From DATDAH01 sp036525535 (GTDB taxonomy: Bacteria; Actinomycetota; Acidimicrobiia; Acidimicrobiales; DATDAH01), in NCBI GenBank assembly GCA_036525535.1, contig DATDAH010000166.1, forward strand, positions 1 to 28,081: a DNA stretch of 28,081 bases, read 5' to 3'. The position numbers were made by a program, and so were the translations under genes. The notes below the pieces were generated by a model. The model was not told where the DNA came from. It saw only the letters and a list, made by a program, of their open reading frames with translations, and searched no databases. Below, one piece after another: positions 22,560 to 28,081 of this stretch; within the stretch, counting starts at the first letter, position 1; every line of letters begins with the position of its first letter.

Positions 22560-22588
22560 CCGTGCCCCCGCCGGCGGCCGGGGCACGG
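22560..22588. terminator. Strong stem-loop between convergent MDMPI and sigma-28 genes
   Basis: CCGTGCCCC (22560-22568) pairs with GGGGCACGG (22580-22588). After one C-C mismatch the stem continues with GCC/GGC, about 12 bp in all. It lies in the 149-bp gap between two converging stops, so it can serve both transcripts. A second, bulged hairpin (GTCCCC..GGGGAAC) follows at about 22600-22616. No T-tract is present. Confidence 0.65.
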
Positions 22589-22625
22589 AGGGCCTCGTTG
22601 GTCCCCAGGGGGAACCGGGATCTGG

Positions 22626-23519
22626 CTAGCTCAGGGCCTGCATGACGTCGGCGTGGCCCTGCTTGTGGATCGCGGCGATCTCGTCGAGATCGAGGTGATC
22701 GAGGCGGTCCTGCCACTGGCTGCGCTCGCCGATGGCGGCGGCGTAGTTGGCCTTGCGCTTGGCCACCCGACCGACACCGTCACGGGCCGGTGCGGGGGCC
22801 TCGTTGCCCTCGTACTGGGCCTCGATGCCTTCCTTCAGCATCTCCAGCGCTTCGGAGCGGAGCTGGCTGATGCGGGACTCGGTGACCCCCAGGAACTCCG
22901 CCAGCTCGAGGCTGGTCCGCCCCTCCAGGAAGTAGCCGATGATGACCAGGCGCTGCCGCTCCGGCAGCAGGTCGACGGCGTCCCGCAGGTAGGCGTGCAT
23001 CTCCCGGGTCTCGAGCTCCTCGAGGGGCTCGAGCTGGGTGCGGTCGCAGAGGACGTCGACCAGGGTCAGGTCCTCCTCGGTGTCCTCGGTGACCTCGTGC
23101 TCGAGGGCCAGGACGACGGACCGGAACATGCGGTCCTGGAGCCGGTTCAGCTCGTCCATGGTCATCCCGAGCTCTTGGGCCATCTCCGCCATGTTGGGCA
23201 CCCGGCCCAGCTCGGTGGCCAGGCGCTGCTCGGTCTGCTCCATCTTGCGGGCGAGGTTGCGCACCGAGCGAGGCGCCCAGTCCGCGGCCCGCACGGCATC
23301 GAGGATCGCGCCCCGGATGCGCTGGGCGGCGAAGCGGTCGAACGGCACGCCGCGGCTGGCGTCGTAGCGGCGAGCCGCCTCGACCAGTCCGAGGGCGCCG
23401 GCCCGAGCCAACTCCTCCCGGTCCACGTGGCGGGGGAAATGCACCGCCACCTGGAACACGATGTGCCGTACGAGTGGCAGGTGTTCTTCGATCACTTTGG
23501 CATCGATGGCATCGCCCAT
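22626..23519 (-). CDS. FliA/WhiG-type (sigma-28) RNA polymerase sigma factor
   Basis: A 297-residue group 3 sigma factor. Region 2 covers about 10-85 (AGALGLVEAARRYDASRGVP, then FAAQRIRGAILDAVRAADWA), region 3 about 88-160, and region 4 about 178-230 (LPERQRLVIIGYFLEGRTSL, then LGVTESRISQLRSEAL). RIRGAILD and WAPRSVR are classic FliA/WhiG marks. Residues 231-297 are a basic/acidic extension beyond region 4 not found in typical FliA or WhiG. FliA controls flagellar genes and WhiG controls sporulation; no flagellar, whi or anti-sigma gene is in the window, so the target cannot be told. AGGAGG lies about 12 nt upstream of the ATG. A sigma-28-like promoter precedes it. Confidence 0.92.
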   Translation of the reverse strand: MGDAIDAKVIEEHLPLVRHIVFQVAVHFPRHVDREELARAGALGLVEAARRYDASRGVPFDRFAAQRIRGAILDAVRAADWAPRSVRNLARKMEQTEQRLATELGRVPNMAEMAQELGMTMDELNRLQDRMFRSVVLALEHEVTEDTEEDLTLVDVLCDRTQLEPLEELETREMHAYLRDAVDLLPERQRLVIIGYFLEGRTSLELAEFLGVTESRISQLRSEALEMLKEGIEAQYEGNEAPAPARDGVGRVAKRKANYAAAIGERSQWQDRLDHLDLDEIAAIHKQGHADVMQALS

Positions 23520-23557
23520 CAGAAGTATCGCCCTCCTGGGTTGTTGTAGCCATCGGG

Positions 23558-23585
23558 GTTACGGCGCGACCGGCTGGATGCTTTA
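23558..23585 (-). promoter_or_regulatory. Sigma-28-like promoter for the sigma-28 gene
   Basis: On the minus strand, TAAA (23585-23582), 16 nt, then GCCGTAAC (23565-23558). The consensus for FliA/WhiG promoters is TAAA, about 15 nt, then GCCGATAA. A run of A's (CCAAAAAAGTCC) lies just upstream and could help polymerase binding. Transcription would start about 30 nt before the ATG, leaving room for the AGGAGG. Confidence 0.55.
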
Positions 23586-23629
23586 GGACTTTTTTGGAGA
23601 TCGGTCCGGAATGTGCCGGCGGCGCTCGA

Positions 23630-24613
23630 TCAGAGGTGCCCGTGGCCCTCGAACGCGGCGGCCCGGATGCCCCGGTCGGCCAGGTCCGTCAGCAGAGGGA
23701 CGGGGTCGTCCAGCGCGGCCAGCCCGAACGCGCCGGTCCGGCCGATGCTGCCGTCACCGACCGCTCGGGCCGTCACCGCGGCGACCGCCCCCGCGGCGAC
23801 CGCGGGGCGGTCCATGGCGCCGTACACGACGACGTCCCGGCTGCCGGCCCGGGCGCCCCGGACCTCGACTCGGATGGCCCCCGGCCCGCCCTCGGGATGG
23901 GGCCGGCGCAGCATGGGCAGGCGGGCCGTCAGCCGGTCCCGCCGGTTGGCGGCCAGTCGGGCGGTGATCCGGCTCATGGGGCCGAAGGCGTCCACCAGGA
24001 GCAGGGGGTCGGGCACCGCGGCCCGGTAGCAGTCCCGCCCCCCCACGGGCTCGGGGAACCAGCACAGCTCACGGCCGGAGCCACCCGTGCGAGCCACCCA
24101 TGCGCCGTCTCGCCAGTCCAGGCCGTCCTCACCCAGTGCCCGGTGATGCTGTTCGGCGCAGGCCGGGCCGCCGGTGCCGACCTTGGCCACGTGGACCTCG
24201 TCGACGGCGTCGAGCACGGCGGAGGCGTGGCGGGCCAACAGGCAGCTGAGGCCGGGGGCGAAGCCGGCCCCGACCAGCATGGTGGCCCCCCGCTCGATGG
24301 CCTCCGGGTCGAGGTCGAGCAGGGCGCGGACATCGCCCACATCGTCCGACGTGGACACGACCGAGCTGCCCTGACGCAGGGCCTGGGTCCCGAGGTCGCC
24401 CTGGGTCCCGGCCGGGGTGGCCAGCACGACGACATCGGCCTCCGGGACCAGCGCCTCGGACGCCTCAGCGCCGCTCCCGAGGAGGTCGGCGACCTTGCGG
24501 CGGGTCGCCGGATCGATGTCGGCCACCACGACGGTGTCGACGGCGTCGGTGGAGGCCAACTGGCGGGCCGCCCGGGCCCCGGTGGCCCCGACGCCCACCA
24601 CCGCGATCCTCAA
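23630..24613 (-). CDS. NAD(P)-binding dehydrogenase, saccharopine dehydrogenase-like
   Basis: A 327-residue protein with an N-terminal Rossmann fold: RIAVVGVGATGARAA gives Gly7, Gly9 and Gly12, and VVVADIDPATRR ends beta-2 with an acidic residue that favours NAD. GAGFAPGLSCLLARHAS near residue 117 resembles the GFxPGL segment of saccharopine-dehydrogenase and diaminopimelate-dehydrogenase-like enzymes. The second half is a catalytic alpha/beta domain that I cannot assign to a substrate. The start is taken as TTG 24613, which overlaps the TGA of the small upstream gene (TTGA) and opens the first beta strand directly. The 110-bp gap downstream holds the sigma-28 promoter region. Confidence 0.75.
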   Translation of the reverse strand: MRIAVVGVGATGARAARQLASTDAVDTVVVADIDPATRRKVADLLGSGAEASEALVPEADVVVLATPAGTQGDLGTQALRQGSSVVSTSDDVGDVRALLDLDPEAIERGATMLVGAGFAPGLSCLLARHASAVLDAVDEVHVAKVGTGGPACAEQHHRALGEDGLDWRDGAWVARTGGSGRELCWFPEPVGGRDCYRAAVPDPLLLVDAFGPMSRITARLAANRRDRLTARLPMLRRPHPEGGPGAIRVEVRGARAGSRDVVVYGAMDRPAVAAGAVAAVTARAVGDGSIGRTGAFGLAALDDPVPLLTDLADRGIRAAAFEGHGHL

Positions 24614-24780
24614 CGGAGCTCGGGACCCTCGAGCTGACGCCAACCGCCGTCGCTCGGCGGGGTACCGCCCTTGCCCCGGACCCGGAGCACGGCGGCGAAG
24701 AGGCCGGCTACCCCGATCGCGAGGAAGACCTGGCGGAGACGCTGCATGAGGCCCCGGACGGTACTACTGGTCGGTGCCAT
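24610..24780 (-). CDS. Small single-pass membrane protein
   Basis: A 56-residue protein with one membrane helix (VFLAIGVAGLFAAVL, about residues 18-32), a basic flank and a hydrophilic tail. GGAAGG lies about 6 nt upstream of ATG 24780; ATG 24747 is an alternative with no good ribosome site. The TGA overlaps the TTG start of the dehydrogenase gene, which supports both being real and coupled. No family is recognised. It is divergent from the RidA-like gene, with only 28 bp between starts. Confidence 0.55.
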   Translation of the reverse strand: MAPTSSTVRGLMQRLRQVFLAIGVAGLFAAVLRVRGKGGTPPSDGGWRQLEGPELR

Positions 24781-24808
24781 CGCCTTCCCGGCCCGCAAGA
24801 CTGGCGCC

Positions 24809-25201
24809 ATGACCGTGCGCCACGTGAACCCCGAGGGCATGCACCAGAGCCCCGCCTTCAGCCAAGCCGTCGTCGTGGAGTCGCCGACGAAGACGATCTA
24901 CATCGGCGGCCAGAACGGCGTCGGCCCCGACGGTCAGGTGGTGGGCGACACGCTGGCCGTCCAGTCGGCGCAGGCCTTCGCCAACCTGGCCACGGTCCTC
25001 GAGGCCGAGGGAGCGGGCCTGTCCGACGTCGTGGCCTGGACGATCGTGGTCGTGGACGGGCACCCGATCGAGGAGGGGGTCGGTGCGTTCCGGGCGGTGT
25101 GGGACCCGGCCGACCCGCCACCGGCCATCAGCGTGAACGTCGTCGCCGCCATGGCCAACCCGGACTTCCTGGTGGAGATCACCGCCATCGCCGCCCTCTG
25201 A
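24809..25201 (+). CDS. RidA/YjgF-family protein lacking the catalytic arginine
   Basis: A 130-residue protein with the RidA/Rid fold: YIGGQNGVGPDGQVVG (31-46), AQAFANLATVLEAEGAGLSD (54-73) and VEITAIAAL at the end. Classical RidA (2-imino acid deaminase) uses an Arg in the P-A-R-S segment (Arg105 in enterobacterial RidA). Here that segment reads PPAIS (104-108) with Ile107, so the imine-deaminase mechanism is probably lost. Rid subfamilies without the Arg are known, and their activities are mostly undefined. It starts 28 bp from the divergent small membrane protein and ends 17 bp from the 3' end of the opposite-strand tRNA. Confidence 0.88.
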   Translation: MTVRHVNPEGMHQSPAFSQAVVVESPTKTIYIGGQNGVGPDGQVVGDTLAVQSAQAFANLATVLEAEGAGLSDVVAWTIVVVDGHPIEEGVGAFRAVWDPADPPPAISVNVVAAMANPDFLVEITAIAAL

Positions 25202-25218
25202 CGGCTCCCGGAACATGG

Positions 25219-25295
25219 TGGTGGGGCTAGTTGGAATCGAACCAACGACCTCGCCCTTATCAGAGGCGCGCTCTAACCGACTGAGCTATAGCCCC
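25219..25295 (-). tRNA. tRNA-Ile (GAT)
   Basis: Read on the minus strand, the acceptor arms GGGGCTA and TAGCCCC pair perfectly. The D-arm is GCTC-AGTCGGTTA-GAGC. The anticodon arm is CGCCT-CTGATAA-GGGCG (last pair U-G) with anticodon GAT, and the T-arm is GTTGG-TTCGATT-CCAAC. The 3' CCA is encoded (positions 25221-25219). It lies downstream of the gyrA and DUF3566 genes on the same strand, as in other actinobacteria. A tRNA-Ala usually follows but is not found here. Confidence 0.97.
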
Positions 25296-25306
25296 GGGGA
25301 GCAGAC

Positions 25307-25312
25307 ACTGTA
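25307..25312 (-). promoter_or_regulatory. Possible -10 element for tRNA-Ile
   Basis: On the minus strand TACAGT (25312-25307) fits a TAnnnT -10 box and would start RNA around 25300, a few bases before the tRNA 5' end at 25295. The -35 region (GTGATT, about 18 nt upstream) is poor. An 8-bp inverted repeat CGCGGGAG/CTCCCGCG (25323-25330 and 25359-25366) lies upstream, against the kinase ATG. Confidence 0.4.
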
Positions 25313-25366
25313 CCGAGCGGCCCGCGGGAGAATCACCCTCGTTGCGGTTGCTGCGAGACTCCCGCG

Positions 25367-26038
25367 ATGGAGCTGTTGGCTCAGGGCCGGGACTGCGACA
25401 TCTATGACTGCGGCGACGGCACGGTGCTGCGGCGGTCCCGGAAGGCCTACGACCAGACCCACGAGGCCCGGGTCCTGCGGTACGCCGCCGAGCACGGTTA
25501 CCCGGTGCCGACGGTCCACGAGCTGGTCGAGGACGGTCGGGATCTCATCATGGAGAAGGTGGCCGGCCCGACGATGGTCGAGGCCATCCAGCGCCGGCCG
25601 TGGCAGGCCGGCGCCATCGGCCGCCAGCTGGCCGACCTCCACGCCCGGCTCCACGAGATCCCGGGACCCGACTGGCTGCCCGCCCTGCCCGGCGGCGACA
25701 CCCTGCTCCACTTCGACCTGCACCCGATGAACGTGATCCTGGCCCCGTCCGGGCCGGTGGTGATCGATTGGACCAACGCCACCCGGGGCCCGGCGGGCTA
25801 CGACCTGGCCCGGGCCTGGGTGCTGATGGCCTCGGCCGACGCGAAGGTCAGTGGGCCGCTCCGGCTCGTGCTGACCCAGGTCCGCCGACGCCTGGTCGAC
25901 GGGTTCGTCGACGCCGCCGGGCGAGAGGAGGCCGGGGCCGGCCTGGCCTTCGCCGTCGAGCTGACTCTGCTCGACCCCAACATCTCTGACGCCGAGAAGG
26001 CGCGTATGCGGGCCCTGGCGGAGGTCGAGGGCCGTTAG
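25367..26038 (+). CDS. Aminoglycoside phosphotransferase-like small-molecule kinase
   Basis: A 223-residue APH-fold protein. The N-terminal ATP-binding lobe is short. The catalytic loop is LLHFDLHPMNVIL, with the HxDxxxxN pattern, and the metal-binding Asp follows in VIDWTNATRGPAGYDLA, where a protein kinase would have DFG. The length is below typical resistance APH enzymes, and the family includes choline, homoserine and fructosamine kinases, so there is no reason to call it a resistance gene. No ribosome site is visible, and an inverted-repeat arm touches the ATG. It sits between the DUF3566 gene and tRNA-Ile on the opposite strand, interrupting the usual gyrA-DUF3566-tRNA order. Its stop overlaps the DUF3566 stop. 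Confidence 0.85.
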   Translation: MELLAQGRDCDIYDCGDGTVLRRSRKAYDQTHEARVLRYAAEHGYPVPTVHELVEDGRDLIMEKVAGPTMVEAIQRRPWQAGAIGRQLADLHARLHEIPGPDWLPALPGGDTLLHFDLHPMNVILAPSGPVVIDWTNATRGPAGYDLARAWVLMASADAKVSGPLRLVLTQVRRRLVDGFVDAAGREEAGAGLAFAVELTLLDPNISDAEKARMRALAEVEGR

Positions 26039-26697
26039 CCCTTGCGGGACCGTCGCTTGCGGGCGTCGGCCAGGTCCTGCTCGATCATGGTGATCCGGAG
26101 CCCGCCGGTGATGTCACAGATCAGGTTGAACAGGACCGTCAGCAGCCAGATGAAGAAGATGGCGGCGATGGCGACCACCGCACCGGCCGAGAGCAGGGCC
26201 TCGAACATCTGCTGCGGGTTGAAGTTGAAGTCCTCGAAGCCGAGATCGACGATGAAGTCCTCGGTGTTCTCCACTGAGCCGGAGGTCACCGCGGCTCGCC
26301 AGACCAGCAGCGAGGCCAGCACGACCACGCCCCAGATGCAGGTCACGAAGATGGTGGCCACCTTGAAGACCGACCACGTGTCGATGTGGCGGACCACCCG
26401 GCGCACCCGGCGGGCGGACGCCTTCATCTCCGCCCGGTGCTGCCGGCGTGAGGGCTTCTTGGTCTTGGCGGGGGGCACGACCAGCTCGGTCTCGTCGGCG
26501 GCAAAGGGCCCGTCGCTGAGCAGATCGACCTCGGGTTGGTCATCCATCTCGACGGCGTCGGCCACGATGTCGGCGTCGGGGACGTTCACGAGGGTGTCCT
26601 CGGGATCGTGGTCGACTGCGTCGTCGTCGGCGTCGCCGTCGTCGAGGTCGTCGTCGAGCAAGGCGTCCCCAGGGGCGTCGTCGTCGAGGGTCGTCAC
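26035..26697 (-). CDS. DUF3566 transmembrane protein of the gyrA locus
   Basis: A 220-residue protein. Residues 1-70 are extremely acidic (runs such as LLDDDLDDGDADDD), followed by a basic patch (80-103). Helix 1 is about 111-133 and helix 2 about 171-193; the C-terminal block CDITGGLRITM is the DUF3566 signature. The family is almost always found just after gyrA in actinobacteria; its function is unknown. GTG 26697 is chosen because it starts one base after the stop of the preceding gene (TGA-C-GTG) and opens the acidic region; extending further would enter the VanY-like gene. The sharp change from acidic to basic sequence suggests a disordered tail that may interact with other factors at the membrane. 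Confidence 0.88.
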   Translation of the reverse strand: MTTLDDDAPGDALLDDDLDDGDADDDAVDHDPEDTLVNVPDADIVADAVEMDDQPEVDLLSDGPFAADETELVVPPAKTKKPSRRQHRAEMKASARRVRRVVRHIDTWSVFKVATIFVTCIWGVVVLASLLVWRAAVTSGSVENTEDFIVDLGFEDFNFNPQQMFEALLSAGAVVAIAAIFFIWLLTVLFNLICDITGGLRITMIEQDLADARKRRSRKG

Positions 26698-26698
26698 G

Positions 26699-27340
26699 TC
26701 ACGTCGCCATGATCGTGACCAGTGTCCGCCGGCACAGTTCGAAGTGTACGGGGTCGCTGACAGGCAGGGGTTGGCAGAGCCCGGCCGCGGCGGCCACGCT
26801 CCGGAGAGCGGCCACGAAGGAGCGGGGCACGTCGATGGCCAGGCCCCGCTCGTGCATCGAGGTCCCCGGCCGAGCCACCGGATAGGGGTTGGTGTGACGG
26901 CGGGCCCAGAGGGCGGCCTGCTGGGCCCGACTCCGCCAGCCCGAGCTGATCGGGACCGGCTCACCCAGGAGGGACCCGGCCCGGGCGACGGCGGCAGCCA
27001 TCTCGGGGGTCAAGCCCTCGGTCCCGACGCCCGAGGGTGGGAGCGGGGCCTGGGCGCGGGCGACGGCATCGGCGCCCCCCACCCGCACCGTGACCGTGGC
27101 ATCACCCACCGCGCCTGTGACGTCGGCCGAGGGCGATCCGTTCAGTCGGGCCAGCTCCTCCGCGGCCGGCGGCCCCTCGACCGCGCCGGCCAGAGCGGCG
27201 GCATCCGCCGCGGTCTGGGCCTGAGCGCCCTCGACGGCCCGGCGGCCCAGCCCACCGACCAGCAGCATGGCCCCGACGGCCGCGGCCATGATCACCAACA
27301 CCAGGGGCAGCGCCTGCCCCCGCTCCGTCCTGCACCGCAC
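26699..27340 (-). CDS. TadG-like/VanY (D,D-carboxypeptidase, M15) fusion protein
   Basis: A 213-residue protein in two parts. Residues 1-55 are a TadE/G-like leader: RGQALPLVLVIMAAAVGAML as membrane helix, then AQTAADAAALAGA, the usual Flp-pilus TadG-type motif. Residues 108-205 are a VanY-like M15 peptidase: ISSGWRSRAQQAALW, SMHERGLAIDV with His163 and Asp170, and DPVHFEL with His199 as zinc ligands. Together they describe a membrane-tethered peptidoglycan D,D-carboxypeptidase. GTG 27340 is preferred over GTG 27346 because GGAGG is then 7 nt away rather than touching the start. The gene lies between gyrA and the DUF3566 gene on the same strand, not a usual position. Confidence 0.85.
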   Translation of the reverse strand: MRCRTERGQALPLVLVIMAAAVGAMLLVGGLGRRAVEGAQAQTAADAAALAGAVEGPPAAEELARLNGSPSADVTGAVGDATVTVRVGGADAVARAQAPLPPSGVGTEGLTPEMAAAVARAGSLLGEPVPISSGWRSRAQQAALWARRHTNPYPVARPGTSMHERGLAIDVPRSFVAALRSVAAAAGLCQPLPVSDPVHFELCRRTLVTIMAT

Positions 27341-27390
27341 CCGCACACCTCCGGCTCGACCGTTCGCGGGGAAAGCGATGCTTGTTGCGA

Positions 27391-28081
27391 TCAGTCGGGC
27401 TCGGGGGCCTCGTCGACGGGGAGGGTGGGGGCCGGTACGGCCTTGGCCTCGTCCTCGGTCTCGCTGAAGACGGGGGCCACCGCGACCACGGTCTCGTCGG
27501 GCTCGAGGGACATGACCCGGACGCCGGACGCATCCCGGCCCTGGGACGAGATCTGCTTGACCGCGGTGCGGATCAGCGTGCCCTTGGACGACACCAGGAT
27601 GACCTCGTCGTCGATCTTGACCATGCGGCCGGTGAGGACCGGGCCCTTCTGGGGGGTCATCTTGAAGCCCTTGACCCCCATGGTCCCCCGCCCCTTGCGC
27701 GGGTACTTGTCGATCTTGGTCCGCTTGCCGTAGCCGCCCTCGGTGATGCAGAGCAGATCGGCGTCCGGCTCGCTGACGGCGCAGGACACGACGGCGTCCC
27801 CCTCCCGGAGCTTCAGCCCCCGCACGCCGGCGGCCGAGCGGCCCATGGGGCGGACGAGATCCTCGTTGAAACGCACGGTCTGGCCGCTGCGAGCCACCAG
27901 GAAGATGTCGGCGTCGCCGCCGGTCTGGATGACCCGGACCAGCTCGTCGCCGTCCTTGAGGTTGATGGCGATGAGCCCGTCGCGACGGGACTTGTCGTAC
28001 TCGGTGAACTTCGTCTTCTTGACGTGGCCGTTCTTCGTGGCGAAGAACAGGAACCGGTTGGTCTCGTAGTCCCGGGTGTCG
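27391..28081 (-). CDS. gyrA: DNA gyrase subunit A, C-terminal part (partial)
   Basis: The right edge cuts the gene. The 230 codons seen are the end of the C-terminal DNA-wrapping beta-pinwheel. Repeated blades of the GyrA type are visible: FLFFATKNGHVKKTKFTEYD, then SRRDGLIAINLKDGDEL, FLVARSGQTVRFNEDLVRPM, and GRGTMGVKGFKM. A short acidic tail (ETEDEAKAVPAPTLPVDEAP) ends the protein, as in several actinobacterial GyrA. The breakage domain and catalytic Tyr are outside the window. The DUF3566 and tRNA-Ile neighbours favour gyrA over parC. The reading frame is open from 28080 to the TGA at 27391, so the gene extends well beyond the edge. Confidence 0.93.
   Translation of the reverse strand, partial: DTRDYETNRFLFFATKNGHVKKTKFTEYDKSRRDGLIAINLKDGDELVRVIQTGGDADIFLVARSGQTVRFNEDLVRPMGRSAAGVRGLKLREGDAVVSCAVSEPDADLLCITEGGYGKRTKIDKYPRKGRGTMGVKGFKMTPQKGPVLTGRMVKIDDEVILVSSKGTLIRTAVKQISSQGRDASGVRVMSLEPDETVVAVAPVFSETEDEAKAVPAPTLPVDEAPEPD

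Noticed and set aside
25202..25218. tRNA-Ala expected downstream of tRNA-Ile
   Set aside because: Only 17 bp separate the tRNA from the RidA-like stop, and no cloverleaf is present nearby on the minus strand.
25367..26038. Calling the APH-like kinase an antibiotic resistance gene
   Set aside because: Only general kinase motifs are seen, the protein is short, and it sits in a chromosomal housekeeping locus without mobile elements.

Overview
This is a high-GC actinobacterial chromosome segment, most likely from a member of Acidimicrobiia or a near relative (inference). The lineage evidence is at the right end. A gyrA 3' end, a DUF3566 membrane protein and tRNA-Ile(GAT) lie on one strand, which is the conserved actinobacterial gyrA neighbourhood. 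A WhiG/FliA-type sigma factor, a mycothiol-type (MDMPI) protein, SCP2-type thiolase/DUF35 genes and a fused FadE-like acyl-CoA dehydrogenase support this. The window is gene-dense, with many 1-4 nt start/stop overlaps. No gap exceeds about 150 bp, and I saw no insertion sequence, prophage or CRISPR array.

Left part (1-8.5 kb): an envelope-stress-type pair (holin-like protein and Ala/Pro-rich protein), a YiiM-like MOSC protein, an enoyl-CoA hydratase, and a minus-strand run of a two-domain acyl-CoA dehydrogenase, an HSD10-like SDR and an alpha/beta hydrolase. Next come an NmrA-like oxidoreductase and, divergently, an ECF41/SigJ-type sigma factor. Their 82-bp shared gap carries two symmetric ECF41-like promoters. 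Middle (8.5-17.5 kb): a DUF35/thiolase/VOC operon, an SLC41/MgtE-like transporter, an MBL-SHOCT-small-membrane-protein operon, a HAD phosphatase, a cytochrome P450, a HisN-like phosphatase, a flavodoxin-fold reductase and an unknown conserved protein.

Centre of interest (17.5-20.7 kb): one continuous frame joins a complete Rieske [2Fe-2S] domain to a complete pyruvate-oxidase/acetolactate-synthase-like ThDP enzyme. It is coupled to a CPA2 antiporter. It is divergent from the unknown gene across a gap with two nested inverted repeats, whose common centre is also the midpoint between the two start codons. I cannot match this architecture to a characterised enzyme.

Right part (20.7-28 kb): an ECF sigma/zinc anti-sigma/MDMPI operon, a WhiG/FliA-type sigma factor with its own sigma-28-like promoter, an NAD(P)-binding dehydrogenase with a small membrane protein, a RidA-like protein lacking the catalytic Arg, tRNA-Ile, an APH-like kinase, the DUF3566 protein, a TadG-like/VanY fusion and the gyrA C-terminus.

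The lipid genes (hydratase, dehydrogenase, SDR, thiolase/DUF35, P450) suggest catabolism of branched, steroid-like or other acyl-CoAs, but the substrate cannot be read from the sequence. All functional calls come from motif recognition by eye, without database searches.
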